Assembly (NCBI GenBank): GCA_965656535.1 | Contig: CBFHKX010000002.1 | Coordinates: forward strand, 62,001-126,000 | From: Lishizhenia sp965656535 | GTDB lineage: Bacteria; Bacteroidota; Bacteroidia; Flavobacteriales_D; Crocinitomicaceae | Reading direction: 5' to 3' | DNA: 64,000 nt | Shown: positions 25,566-34,375 of the stretch, piece after piece | Layout: each line of letters begins with the position of its first letter | Numbering within the stretch: position 1 is the first letter of the stretch | Notes under the pieces: generated by a model | Database searches by the model: none | Seen by the model: the letters and a program-made list of their open reading frames with translations, nothing else | What the model was told of the DNA's origin: nothing | Position numbers and translations under genes: made by a program

Positions 25566-26290
25566 TAGCCCTCAAAGGTAATAGAAAACCACCAAACTCG
25601 GTTCGATAATCGTTCTATTGGAGCCGATAAAATTGTATTGTCTTGAATCATTGTATTTCCGAGTCCATGACTCAACTTTAACTCCATACCAAATTTAAAA
25701 TAAGGCATAAAGAAATCTACTCCTGCACCAATTTGTCCTTGAATATCGTGCTGGTTCAATTTAATGAAAGGCTTATTGAAACTTTGCGAAGTTTCTTCTT
25801 TTGATTGTAAATCTAAACTGTATTGTGCACCACCAATAATGTAAGCTGCAAAATTGTTATAACGCAAGGTTCTGTATTTAAGTAGTAAGGGGAAATCTAC
25901 ACTCGTAGAGCCCACACGTTCGTCAACAAGTGTAGGTTGATCTGGATTATTTGGATTTACAAACGAGTAGGAGAGGAGTCTTTCTGTAAAAGACAAAGAA
26001 GGAATAAAGCGCAACCTTAGGGTAGGGTGACCCAATTTAAGACTAGTGATAATTCCCAATTGAAAACCCGGTTGTCTACTGTTTTGAATCGAAAATGTTT
26101 CGTACGTATCTAACAAACTTGGTTTAGTTTGGATCGAGAAGTCGGCCGTATTAACGCCCATCAAGAAACCAAAGTGCAAACTTTTTTCATCAAACTTTCT
26201 GTAGTTCTTCGGTTTTTCATTTCTTTGAGAAAAAGCGATTGAACTCAGGAGTAAGAGAACAGTTAAATAATGTAGTTTACTAAATTTCAT
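25565..26290 (-). CDS. porT: T9SS protein PorT
   Basis: Outer-membrane-associated beta-barrel protein needed for type IX secretion (PorT in Porphyromonas, SprT in Flavobacterium). A signal peptide (MKFSKLHYLTVLLLLSSIAFSQ) is followed by FGFLMGVNTADFSIQTK, the characteristic N-terminal segment, and by amphipathic strands ending in RVWWFSITFEG. Length 241 is normal. It lies 32 bases behind menG, a pairing I recall from other Flavobacteriia, and outside the gldJ/porU/porV cluster some 7 kb away. Confidence 0.88.
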   Translation of the reverse strand: MKFSKLHYLTVLLLLSSIAFSQRNEKPKNYRKFDEKSLHFGFLMGVNTADFSIQTKPSLLDTYETFSIQNSRQPGFQLGIITSLKLGHPTLRLRFIPSLSFTERLLSYSFVNPNNPDQPTLVDERVGSTSVDFPLLLKYRTLRYNNFAAYIIGGAQYSLDLQSKEETSQSFNKPFIKLNQHDIQGQIGAGVDFFMPYFKFGMELKLSHGLGNTMIQDNTILSAPIERLSNRVWWFSITFEG

Positions 26291-26322
26291 TTTTGTTTCA
26301 ACGCAGCTAGTGATGAATTATT

Positions 26323-27057
26323 CTATTTTCGGCCAACATAAATAGTTGCAATACCACCAGAAACTGGTTTTGCGTATACTTCTTTGTAGCCAACTTTTTC
26401 TAAAATATTGATAAAATCTTGCCCTTCGGGAAACGCTTCTACCGATTCTGGTAAATACGCGTAAGCAGAACTATCTTTTGATATAGTTTTACCCAAAAAC
26501 GGAATGATGTTTTTAGAGTAGAAATTAAAGCTTTGCTTGATTGGGAATTTTTTTGGCTTACTAAATTCAAGAATAATTGCCATTCCGTCTTTTCTAATTA
26601 CGCGCAACATCTCAGATAATCCTTTTTCTAGGTTTTGGTAATTTCGAACCCCAAAGGCAACTGTTAATCCATCAAAGTGATTGTCTTCAAAAGGCAGGTC
26701 TTCAGAATCTCCAAGGTTCATTGAAATGATATTGTCAACCGCTTTTTTCTTCATTTTTTGTCGACCAACTTCTAGCATACCCTCAGAAATATCAACGCCA
26801 ACAATTTCTGATGGATTTAATTTTAAAGCAGCTAGTGCAAAATCTCCAGTTCCTGTAGCTAAATCTATAATTTTATTGGGCTTAATTTCAGCTAAAATTT
26901 TAATTGCTTTTTTTCTCCAAAGCTTATCAATTCCTAAAGAAAGAAAATGGTTAAGGAAGTCGTATTTCCCCGAGATGTTATTGAACATTTCTGCAACTTC
27001 TTCTTTCTTTGATTTATTCTCTTGATTATACGGTTTAACTACTTTTTTCTCACTCAT
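26323..27057 (-). CDS. menG: Demethylmenaquinone methyltransferase (MenG/UbiE)
   Basis: Last step of menaquinone synthesis, C-methylation of demethylmenaquinone with SAM. Motifs are FNNISGKYDFLNHFLSLGID, the SAM-binding DLATGTGDFALAALKL, GVDISEGMLEVGRQKM, FDGLTVAFGVRNYQNLEKGL and KKFPIKQSFNFY, all typical of UbiE/MenG. Length 244 is standard. The gene sits 4 bases after trkH in a tight operon. Confidence 0.95.
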   Translation of the reverse strand: MSEKKVVKPYNQENKSKKEEVAEMFNNISGKYDFLNHFLSLGIDKLWRKKAIKILAEIKPNKIIDLATGTGDFALAALKLNPSEIVGVDISEGMLEVGRQKMKKKAVDNIISMNLGDSEDLPFEDNHFDGLTVAFGVRNYQNLEKGLSEMLRVIRKDGMAIILEFSKPKKFPIKQSFNFYSKNIIPFLGKTISKDSSAYAYLPESVEAFPEGQDFINILEKVGYKEVYAKPVSGGIATIYVGRK

Positions 27058-27061
27058 AACC

Positions 27062-28888
27062 TTATCCTACCATCGTGTGTCCCGATGGATATTTATATTT
27101 TTTACTAATTACTTGTTTACCGAACAAATAAGCAAGTGTTAATGTTCCCACCCTTCCTATAAACATGGCAACAATTAATACATATTTTCCTCCTGTGCTT
27201 AATTCGGCTGTAATTCCTTTACTTAAACCAACCGTGCTGGCTGCGGAAACGTGTTCAAAAACGATATCCATAAAGGTGAATTTTCCTGCAGCAAGTGCTT
27301 CATGTTCTGTAATTGCCAAAGCAAAGCAGCCTACTATGTTTCCAAGTATAAAAAAGACCAGAATTGAATATGCTTTTAGAACAATGTCGTTTGTAATGGT
27401 ACGTTTAAACAATTCTACATTTGGTTTTCCTTTAATGGTAGAAATAACGGAAGCCCAAACCACAGCAAAAGTGGAGGTTCGGATACCTCCTCCGGCAGAT
27501 CCAGAACTGGCTCCAACAAACATCAGAAACAAGAAGAAAATAAGCACAGGAAGCGTTAATTCTGAAGTATCAACGGTATTAAATCCTGCGTTTCGGGTTG
27601 TGAGTGATTCAAATAAGGTAGTAACAATTTTACCAAATCCCGATTTCCCTTCTAGCGTATTATCGTATTCAAAAATAAAGAAGATAATGGAGCCTGCTAC
27701 CATCAGAGCCAGCGTAAAATACAAGCTTATTTTCGTTCCAAACTGTATTGTTTTCCATGGCATTCTCATTCGTTCGCGCAAACGCCTAACCTCAAAAAGG
27801 TCAAACAAATAAATCATTCCAAATCCTCCCAAGAAGAATAAGACCATAATTACAGAATGAAAAAGATAATTATCAACCAACAACGGATGCATCATTCCAC
27901 CCGGAATAATGGTTAGTCCGGCATTATTAAATCCAGATATTGCATGAAAAACACTGTGAAATAAACGGTCGCCTGGATCTGCAAATATACCCGAAGGTTC
28001 TAGAAAGATAAAAAGGAGAAAAACACCGGCTATTTCTATCAACGTACTCCAAAGCACAATTTTACCAAACATGGAACCTGTGTTAAGTAAAGAATCTTTA
28101 TTTACAAAATCTTCTATTACTTCGTGGTGTTTTAGGCCTACACCAAACTTTGCAATCAGCAAATAAAGTGCAGCAAACGCAATCGTATTTAAACCACCTA
28201 TTTTTATCAACATAAGTGTAACGATCTGACCTTTGAAGGTAAGCGCTGATGCTATATCCACGGTTGATAAACCCGTTACACTTGTTGATGAGGTTGCCAT
28301 AAAAAGTGCGTCTGTAAATTTCATTCCCTCGGGAATAAGACTCATCTCTGGTAGCATGAGTAGACCTGTACCGATTAATATAATTGTTGCAATTGAAATG
28401 GTGAACAGGAGTCCGGGATGTACCTTCAGCCAAGGCCGAAAAGAGCGTTTTTTGAAAACTTCCATGATCACGTAGATCAAGAAGAAAAGTTGAATAAAAA
28501 CGTTTGTAATATCAGCAAATCCTTCAAAACCTATTGCTCCAAAGAATTTAGGAACAAGCATGGTTCCAAATAGATTGAAACTGATTCCCTCTACCACAAG
28601 CAGAAAGAGCAGGGTAGCTTCAAACCAGGTTCGTTTAATAAAATCAAGCGGATTAAAATCGTAAATTACTTTAACGATATATCTAAAAATATAAAACCCG
28701 AAAGAGTACTGAATAAGTTGAAGTAAATCTGCTTTAGAGCTTGGAGTCTGTTGGAAACCGTAATAGTAAATCAATACGCCTATCATGGCCAAAGAAACCA
28801 AAACATGCAGCCAAGAAAGCACGCTCAAAACATTCTCTTTTGAATCGTATATGTAAAGATTGGTGCGCTCTCTAAAATTTCTAAACAT
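27062..28888 (-). CDS. trkH: TrkH/KtrB-type potassium transporter subunit
   Basis: Membrane subunit for K+ uptake. Four pore-loop selectivity-filter segments can be seen: SSTSVTGLSTVD, SGFNNAGLTIIPGG, TRNAGFNTVDTS and SAASTVGLSKGIT, plus the GSAGGGIRTSTF segment before the last repeat. At 608 residues it is longer than KtrB because an additional N-terminal region of about 150 residues with several helices precedes the core. No TrkA/KtrA regulatory gene is nearby, so its partner must be elsewhere. Confidence 0.9.
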   Translation of the reverse strand: MFRNFRERTNLYIYDSKENVLSVLSWLHVLVSLAMIGVLIYYYGFQQTPSSKADLLQLIQYSFGFYIFRYIVKVIYDFNPLDFIKRTWFEATLLFLLVVEGISFNLFGTMLVPKFFGAIGFEGFADITNVFIQLFFLIYVIMEVFKKRSFRPWLKVHPGLLFTISIATIILIGTGLLMLPEMSLIPEGMKFTDALFMATSSTSVTGLSTVDIASALTFKGQIVTLMLIKIGGLNTIAFAALYLLIAKFGVGLKHHEVIEDFVNKDSLLNTGSMFGKIVLWSTLIEIAGVFLLFIFLEPSGIFADPGDRLFHSVFHAISGFNNAGLTIIPGGMMHPLLVDNYLFHSVIMVLFFLGGFGMIYLFDLFEVRRLRERMRMPWKTIQFGTKISLYFTLALMVAGSIIFFIFEYDNTLEGKSGFGKIVTTLFESLTTRNAGFNTVDTSELTLPVLIFFLFLMFVGASSGSAGGGIRTSTFAVVWASVISTIKGKPNVELFKRTITNDIVLKAYSILVFFILGNIVGCFALAITEHEALAAGKFTFMDIVFEHVSAASTVGLSKGITAELSTGGKYVLIVAMFIGRVGTLTLAYLFGKQVISKKYKYPSGHTMVG

Positions 28889-28894
28889 GTTGTT

Positions 28895-29878
28895 CTAATT
28901 GAGCTTCAAAACTTCTGCCCGTAGTTTTTCTTTGTCTATTGAAACCACTCCAACAGATTCGCAAACTAAGCCACCAGCAAGGTTTGCTATTTCTGCAACT
29001 TGTGTATTTGAGCAACCTGCAGTAAGGCAAAGTGTTGCTACGCTAATCACAGTATCTCCGGCTCCACTTACATCTGCAATATTTCTTATATGCGCAGGAA
29101 TGTATACTCTTTTTTCTTTTTCTTGAATAAAAACGCCATGTTCTGAGAGCGTAACAAATAATTTTTCGCAATGTAACGCTTGCATCAATTCATTTGCAGC
29201 ACGCTCAAACGCGGGTTTATCTGAGAAGTTAAAGAGTACATTTAAACCTTCTTTTAACTCTTTTAGGTTAGGCTTAAAAAGCGTAACATTTTTGTATGAA
29301 AAGAAATTTTTCTTTTTTGGATCTACAGTTGTAATGATATTATTTTCAATGGCAATTGAGATACACGATTCGATTACTTTTTCTGTGAGTAATCCTTTGT
29401 TGTAATCCTCAAAAATTATTGCGTCAATTTTTTCTGACTCAATAATCTCTTTTACGCGCGTAATGATTTTATTTTCCTCATCCGTATTGATATCATGTGT
29501 GTGTTCATTATCAATACGCAATAAGTGCTGATTATTACCAATTACTCTTGTTTTTACGGTTGTTTTGCGGTTGGGCGATTGCACCATACCATGTGTTGGT
29601 AGTGACTTATTTGTTAGCAGTTCGTTAAAATTGTTAGCAGCTTCATCGTCTCCAATTACAGAACACAATATAGGTGTTGCGCCTAATTCTTTGAGGTTGA
29701 GGGCAACATTTGCAGCACCTCCAAGTCTTTCTTCTTTGTTCGAAAAATTAATAATTGGAACGGGAGCTTCTGGACTCACGCGCGATACTTGACCGTTCAC
29801 ATAAGCATCAATCATTACATCGCCAATAACAAGAATTGATTTTTCTTTAAAAGTGTTAAAAAGACTATCTACGTTCAT
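28895..29878 (-). CDS. PfkB-family sugar kinase, HldE kinase-domain-like
   Basis: Resembles the N-terminal kinase domain of HldE/RfaE, which phosphorylates D-glycero-beta-D-manno-heptose 7-phosphate for ADP-heptose synthesis. Features are SILVIGDVMIDAYVNGQVSRVSPEAPVPI, ERLGGAANVALNL, LLRIDNE, FEDYNKGLLT, TVDPKKKNF and the catalytic DVSGAGDTVISVATL with the base aspartate. At 327 residues it lacks the cytidylyltransferase half of bifunctional HldE, so the nucleotidyl step would need a separate gene. It overlaps the aminotransferase stop by one base. Confidence 0.83.
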   Translation of the reverse strand: MNVDSLFNTFKEKSILVIGDVMIDAYVNGQVSRVSPEAPVPIINFSNKEERLGGAANVALNLKELGATPILCSVIGDDEAANNFNELLTNKSLPTHGMVQSPNRKTTVKTRVIGNNQHLLRIDNEHTHDINTDEENKIITRVKEIIESEKIDAIIFEDYNKGLLTEKVIESCISIAIENNIITTVDPKKKNFFSYKNVTLFKPNLKELKEGLNVLFNFSDKPAFERAANELMQALHCEKLFVTLSEHGVFIQEKEKRVYIPAHIRNIADVSGAGDTVISVATLCLTAGCSNTQVAEIANLAGGLVCESVGVVSIDKEKLRAEVLKLN

Positions 29879-31071
29879 TATCTTAATTTGCTGAGTGCTT
29901 TTTTAATTCTGTTCATTGCTTCTGTGAGCACATCTTCTGATGTTGCATAGGAAATACGAATACAATTTGGATCTCCAAAAGCTTCTCCAGTTACTAAAGC
30001 TACAAGTGCTTCATCCAACAAATATAAGGTTAAATCTGAAGCGTTGTTTATTTGGGTTCCGTTGTATGATTTTCCAAAGAAGCTAGAAATATCTGGGAAG
30101 AAATAAAAAGCACCTTCAGGTTCATTCACTTTAATTCCTTCTATATTTTGAAGTGCATTTAAAACTAATTTTCTACGGTTTTTAAATGCTGCTTTCATTT
30201 CGTTTAACACACTCGGTTCTGTATTTAAAGCTGCTATTGCTGCACGCTGTGTGATAGAGCAGGTTGCACTAGTAAACTGACCTTGTACTTTAGAGCAAGC
30301 ATCTGCAATAATTTTTGGAGCTCCGATATACCCTAATCTCCAACCTGTCATGGCCCAAGCTTTAGAAACACCGTTAATGGTAACTACTTGATTGTATACT
30401 TCAGGAAATTGGGCAAGACTCTCGTGTTTTCCAACAAAATTAATATGCTCATAAATTTCATCGGCAATTACCGTAATGTGTGGATATTTTGAAATTACAT
30501 CTGCCAGGTTTTTCAATTCATCTTTGCTGTACACAGAACCCGTAGGATTACAAGGTGTACTAAACATAACAAGTTTAGTTTTATCTGTGATGGCAGCTTC
30601 GAGTTGTTTACCTGAGATTTTAAAGTCAGATTCAATATCTGCTGAAATAACTACAGGAATTCCACCGGCTACTTTTACAATTTCTATGTAAGACACCCAA
30701 AATGGTGCAGGAATAACTACTTCGTCTCCCGGATTTATAACAGACATCACCACATTTGCGATGGATTGTTTGGCTCCGGTAGAAACTACAATTTGATCTT
30801 TTGAGTAGTGTAAACCATTGTCGCGTTCAAATTTATCGCAAACAGCTTGTCTCAAATCATCATATCCAGGAACAGGTGTATATTTCGTAAAGTTCTGATT
30901 CATACCTTCCACCGCTGCGTTTTTAATAAAATCGGGCGTGTTGAAGTCGGGCTCTCCTAAACTTAAAGAAATAACGTCTTTTCCTGCTTGTTTGAGTTCT
31001 CTACTTTTTCTAGACATGGCAATCGTTGCAGATTCCTCCATGTTCAGTAAACGGTTTGATAATTGAATCAT
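29878..31071 (-). CDS. Aspartate/aromatic-type aminotransferase, class I
   Basis: PLP enzyme of the AspC (subgroup I-gamma) family. Conserved segments are SLSLGEPDFNTPDFIK, YTPVPGYDDLRQAV, VVSTGAKQSIANVV, FSTPCNPTGSVYS, VIADEIYEHINF and the PLP lysine in NGVSKAWAMTGWRLGYI; RISYAT near the end has the substrate-carboxylate arginine. Length is 397. It is the promoter-proximal gene of a six-gene operon with the sugar kinase, trkH, menG, porT and the FAD dehydrogenase. Confidence 0.93.
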   Translation of the reverse strand: MIQLSNRLLNMEESATIAMSRKSRELKQAGKDVISLSLGEPDFNTPDFIKNAAVEGMNQNFTKYTPVPGYDDLRQAVCDKFERDNGLHYSKDQIVVSTGAKQSIANVVMSVINPGDEVVIPAPFWVSYIEIVKVAGGIPVVISADIESDFKISGKQLEAAITDKTKLVMFSTPCNPTGSVYSKDELKNLADVISKYPHITVIADEIYEHINFVGKHESLAQFPEVYNQVVTINGVSKAWAMTGWRLGYIGAPKIIADACSKVQGQFTSATCSITQRAAIAALNTEPSVLNEMKAAFKNRRKLVLNALQNIEGIKVNEPEGAFYFFPDISSFFGKSYNGTQINNASDLTLYLLDEALVALVTGEAFGDPNCIRISYATSEDVLTEAMNRIKKALSKLR

Positions 31072-31090
31072 ATCCTACAAATTAAGTATA

Positions 31091-31098
31091 CAAAGCTA
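31091..31098 (-). promoter_or_regulatory. Candidate -7 box for the aminotransferase operon
   Basis: TAGCTTTG on the minus strand matches TAnnTTTG and lies 20 bases before the start codon at 31071. No TTG box is seen at the usual spacing. Confidence 0.4.
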
Positions 31099-31256
31099 TA
31101 AAAAACCCGTGCATATTTCATAAAACGGAGAAAGATTTTAGAAAAGAGCACTGCTTCTATTTTGTTGGCTTAGAATCTAGGAAGAAGCAAATTTTAGTGC
31201 GCAAAGCATTCTATTTATTTGTTACTTTTACATTTTATCGTGTTATTTAAATAAAA

Positions 31257-31778
31257 ATGGAAATAGTAGTAACTTTTTTAGTCGGTTTTATTCCCGCAGC
31301 AGCCATTTGCGTTGTGGTTTATTTGTTTTTGAAAAAACAAAACGATACCCAAGTACAGCGCGTTGCGATGGAGTTAAAGAAAGAAAGACAACAACATCTT
31401 TTACCCAGTAGAGTAGAAGCTTATCAGCGTGTAGTTTTATTTATGGAGCGTATATCACCGAGTAACATTGTGATGCGTTTGCATAATCCGGGTAAACCTG
31501 CCAAGGCGATGCAAGCAGATCTATTAAAGTCGATCAGAGAAGAATATGATCACAATGTAGCGCAGCAGATATTTATTTCTACCCAAGCTTGGGATATGGT
31601 AAAGAACGCAAAAGAAGAAACCATCAAAATAATAAACATTGCTGGTAATGCTATGGAAGAAACTGCTACTGGAATGGATTTCAGTGCAAAAATATTTGAG
31701 GTTGTTGCAGAAGTAGGTGAATTACCAACAGAAATAACTATAAAATTTTTGAAAGAAGAATTACAACGTCTTTTTTAA
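31257..31778 (+). CDS. Conserved membrane-anchored hypothetical protein
   Basis: A 173-residue protein with one N-terminal membrane helix (TFLVGFIPAAAICVVVYLFL) followed by a charged, mostly helical cytoplasmic part (LLPSRVEAYQRVVLFMERISPSNIVMRL, REEYDHNVAQQIFISTQAWDMVKNAKEETIKIIN). I recognise it as a type common in Bacteroidota but know no function. It is divergent from the aminotransferase operon and 73 bases before the next plus-strand gene. Confidence 0.75.
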   Translation: MEIVVTFLVGFIPAAAICVVVYLFLKKQNDTQVQRVAMELKKERQQHLLPSRVEAYQRVVLFMERISPSNIVMRLHNPGKPAKAMQADLLKSIREEYDHNVAQQIFISTQAWDMVKNAKEETIKIINIAGNAMEETATGMDFSAKIFEVVAEVGELPTEITIKFLKEELQRLF

Positions 31779-31851
31779 CCCATAGTTCTAAACTATTGTT
31801 AAATATTTGAGAAGACAGCAGAAAGCTATTATCTTTAAAGAAAGTTTATCT

Positions 31852-32484
31852 ATGAAATTCATTACATCCACATTTTTAATTCTCTTTGTTTTTTCTTTTT
31901 CTTTTGCTCAGAAAGAAGAGAAAGATCCTTTATTAGTGCAGTTAAGTGGTGTAATTGTTTCGGTAGATAGCTTGGATAACGTTTCTTATTCTACCGTTTA
32001 CGATAAAACAACAGGGAAAGGAACCATTTCAGATTACTACGGTTATTTTAGTTTTGTTACACGCCCGGGTGATACCATTGTTTTTAGCTCGTTTGGGTTT
32101 AAAACATCTTCTTACATTGTGCCAGATACACTTACTTCTGACCGTTACAGTATGATACATATTATGACGCCAGATACAATTTTGCTACCAGAGGTAAAGG
32201 TTTATCCTTGGCCATCTAGAGAGCAGTTCGCTAAAGCCTTTGTAGAGATGGAGCCTTATAACGATGCATTGCGAAAAGCGCAACGACAGCTATCTGGAGA
32301 AAGTTTGGCCTTCGCAGCTGCAAAATTACCGGGAGATGCTTCTTTAAGTTATAGTTGGGAAGCTCAACAAAGGCATACACGTCTTTACACACAAGGGCAA
32401 ATGCCTATGAATAATTTACTGAATCCAGCATCTTGGAATTCGTTTATTAACGCCTGGAAGAATGGTGAGTTGAGAAGAGAGTAA
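31852..32484 (+). CDS. Secreted protein with carboxypeptidase-regulatory-like domain
   Basis: A 210-residue exported protein. The start at the ATG at 31852 gives a clear signal peptide (MKFITSTFLILFVFSFSFAQ); the longer TTG-started frame would add 15 residues in front of it. Residues about 30-115 form a CarboxypepD_reg-like/Plug-type beta-sandwich (LSGVIVSVDSLDNVSYSTVYDKTTGKGT, GYFSFVTRPGDTIVFSSFGFK), as found at the N-termini of TonB-dependent receptors, but no barrel follows. The C-terminal 90 residues are helical with no known domain. Function unknown, likely periplasmic. Confidence 0.75.
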   Translation: MKFITSTFLILFVFSFSFAQKEEKDPLLVQLSGVIVSVDSLDNVSYSTVYDKTTGKGTISDYYGYFSFVTRPGDTIVFSSFGFKTSSYIVPDTLTSDRYSMIHIMTPDTILLPEVKVYPWPSREQFAKAFVEMEPYNDALRKAQRQLSGESLAFAAAKLPGDASLSYSWEAQQRHTRLYTQGQMPMNNLLNPASWNSFINAWKNGELRRE

Positions 32485-32555
32485 GTAGAGCTGTTAATTC
32501 AAGAATAAATCGTGTATTCAACACGCTTGTATTGCTCCTCTTTATATTCGTTAAA

Positions 32556-33038
32556 TCAATTGTCTTTTTGAAGTAAGCAAACGGCATATGCTTTTATTGC
32601 TCGCTGTTCGCCAAAAGAATCTACTTTTTCATGGGTAGTAGCCTTTATTGAAATGTCTTCTATTTCTGCTTCTAGAATGTTAGCAATAATACGTTGCATA
32701 TCTTCTATATGTGGATTTACTTTAGGCTTCTCTAGTATAACTGTACAATCTAAATTACCAAGGTAAAATCCTTTCTCTTTTATTAACTTAAAGGTGTCTG
32801 TGAGTAAAATCTTAGAGTCTATTCCTTTATATTGAGGATCAGTGTCTGAAAAGTGGAATCCAATATCTCTAAGGTTGAGTGCACCAAGCATGGCATCACA
32901 AATTGCATGCAAAAGAACATCAGCATCAGAATGTCCAACCGCTCCAAGTTTCGATTCGAGTTGTTTTCCACCAATAAAAAGAGAGTGTCCTTCAGCAAGT
33001 TGATGAACATCTACACCAAATCCAATTTTAATTTTCAT
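32556..33038 (-). CDS. ispF: 2-C-methyl-D-erythritol 2,4-cyclodiphosphate synthase (IspF)
   Basis: MEP-pathway enzyme of isoprenoid synthesis. Zinc ligands are in GFGVDVHQL (Asp and His near residues 8-10) and in the following histidine; VGHSDADVLLHAICDAMLGA and FSDTDPQYKG are the family segments, and KATTHEKVDSFGEQ is near the end. Length 160 is standard. The ATG overlaps the porV stop by one base (TAATG), so it is coupled to a T9SS gene although its role is metabolic. Confidence 0.95.
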   Translation of the reverse strand: MKIKIGFGVDVHQLAEGHSLFIGGKQLESKLGAVGHSDADVLLHAICDAMLGALNLRDIGFHFSDTDPQYKGIDSKILLTDTFKLIKEKGFYLGNLDCTVILEKPKVNPHIEDMQRIIANILEAEIEDISIKATTHEKVDSFGEQRAIKAYAVCLLQKDN

Positions 33039-34312
33039 TATTCAGGCTTTGCGCTATCGCTTTGAGAAGAGTTATTTCCAAACTGGAAACGTAAAGAAAA
33101 TCTTAACGTATTGTTTAATGGATTGTTAATAGCACCTAAAGAAGTTAGATAAGAAAAATCGATTAAGAAAACGTTGTATTTGAAACCAACACCAAAAGTA
33201 AGGTGTTGACGCGCTCCTTTGTTTCTGTTTTCATAGAAATATCCTGCACGAACAGAAAAAATATCGTTGTATCCATATTCTAATCCTGTTCCAATCATAA
33301 TTTCTGATAGTTCTTCTTTTAAACGAGAACCACTAACTATTTCATAACTTCCATCTTCGTTTTGTACGAGATTATCTGTGTTATCTCTAACCAAAACACC
33401 AGGCGCATCATAGAAACTTTGTAAAACACCTGCAATTACACCTACGTTAGGATCTTTTCCAGATACCAAGGTTGTTTCTCCATTGATTTGTTCAAAAGCA
33501 GGAGGAGTAGGTACCAATAGTTTTGAAATATCTGTGTTCCATGTTAATGAGTTGTATTTATCAAAATCGAACGTAAAGGCATTACCTATTTTAAGGTTGG
33601 TGGGCATAAAATCTCTGTCTTCTAGAGAAGTGTAGGAAATTTTATTTCCAATGTTATTTACTGTCATACCAAACGCATATTTACCTCTAGTTCCGAAGTA
33701 ATCAACTTCTGGGTTGTAATAGGTAAAAGATACATCAGCAGCTCCTCCAATACCGGCTTTTGTTTCAGCACCACCCACAGAAATCCCGGCAGTAAGGTTA
33801 CTAAATACAAATTTACCATTCATACCTAAAGAGAAGTTTTCATTTAATTTAAAGGCATAACCACCTAAAATTTCAAACTCTGTTGGGGTGTGATTACGTG
33901 TTACATCTCCTTGATCATCTGTAAAAACGATTTCGCCTAAACTAAAGAAACGTAGAGAACCTCCAACTGTATTTCGATTGTCTAGCTTTTTGTATCCAGA
34001 TAAATAGGATAGGCTGATGTCGTTCGCCAAACTACTTAACCAAGGTGAGTAAGAAATACCAATTTCATTATTTTCTTCTGAAAAGCTAAGCATTGAAGTG
34101 TTCCAAAATAAAGATGCAGAAGAAGCTGAGAGTGCCGTACCCGCATCTCCCATAGCTCCAGATCTCGAATCTGGTGTAATTTGTAAAAATGGTACAGATG
34201 TAGTTATCGTATTGAGTTGAAGTGCATCATCATCAATAGGAGTATTATTTGGTTGAGCAAAAACGCTATGTGTAGCCAAAATACTCAGGAATATGATTAT
34301 ACTATTTTTCAT
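33038..34312 (-). CDS. porV: T9SS outer membrane shuttle protein PorV (LptO)
   Basis: FadL-like outer membrane barrel that collects substrates from the T9SS translocon and hands them to PorU. After a signal peptide (MKNSIIIFLSILATHSVFAQ) comes FLQITPDSRSGAMGDAGTALSASSASLFWNTSML, the strongly conserved PorV N-terminal segment. Repeated barrel strands follow, ending in NTLRFSLRFQFGNN. Length 424 is slightly above the family norm. It lies downstream of porU with its own -7 box. Confidence 0.93.
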   Translation of the reverse strand: MKNSIIIFLSILATHSVFAQPNNTPIDDDALQLNTITTSVPFLQITPDSRSGAMGDAGTALSASSASLFWNTSMLSFSEENNEIGISYSPWLSSLANDISLSYLSGYKKLDNRNTVGGSLRFFSLGEIVFTDDQGDVTRNHTPTEFEILGGYAFKLNENFSLGMNGKFVFSNLTAGISVGGAETKAGIGGAADVSFTYYNPEVDYFGTRGKYAFGMTVNNIGNKISYTSLEDRDFMPTNLKIGNAFTFDFDKYNSLTWNTDISKLLVPTPPAFEQINGETTLVSGKDPNVGVIAGVLQSFYDAPGVLVRDNTDNLVQNEDGSYEIVSGSRLKEELSEIMIGTGLEYGYNDIFSVRAGYFYENRNKGARQHLTFGVGFKYNVFLIDFSYLTSLGAINNPLNNTLRFSLRFQFGNNSSQSDSAKPE

Positions 34313-34340
34313 TTTTATGTGTTCTCGTGATTGTGTGGAA

Positions 34341-34348
34341 CAAATATA
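34341..34348 (-). promoter_or_regulatory. Candidate -7 box for porV-ispF
   Basis: TATATTTG on the minus strand matches TAnnTTTG and lies 29 bases before the porV ATG, within the 63-base gap after porU. There is no TTG box at the expected distance. Confidence 0.45.
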
Positions 34349-34375
34349 CGTTTTTAAGCAATTTTTATTGTATTC

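Noticed and set aside
27165..27812. 215-codon open frame on the plus strand
   Set aside because: It is antisense to trkH, whose filter motifs are intact across this stretch, and its translation shows no domain. It is a shadow frame.
32509..32526. Small hairpin CGTGT/ACACG between convergent genes
   Set aside because: The stem is only about five pairs and there is no T-run on either strand, so it is not called a terminator.
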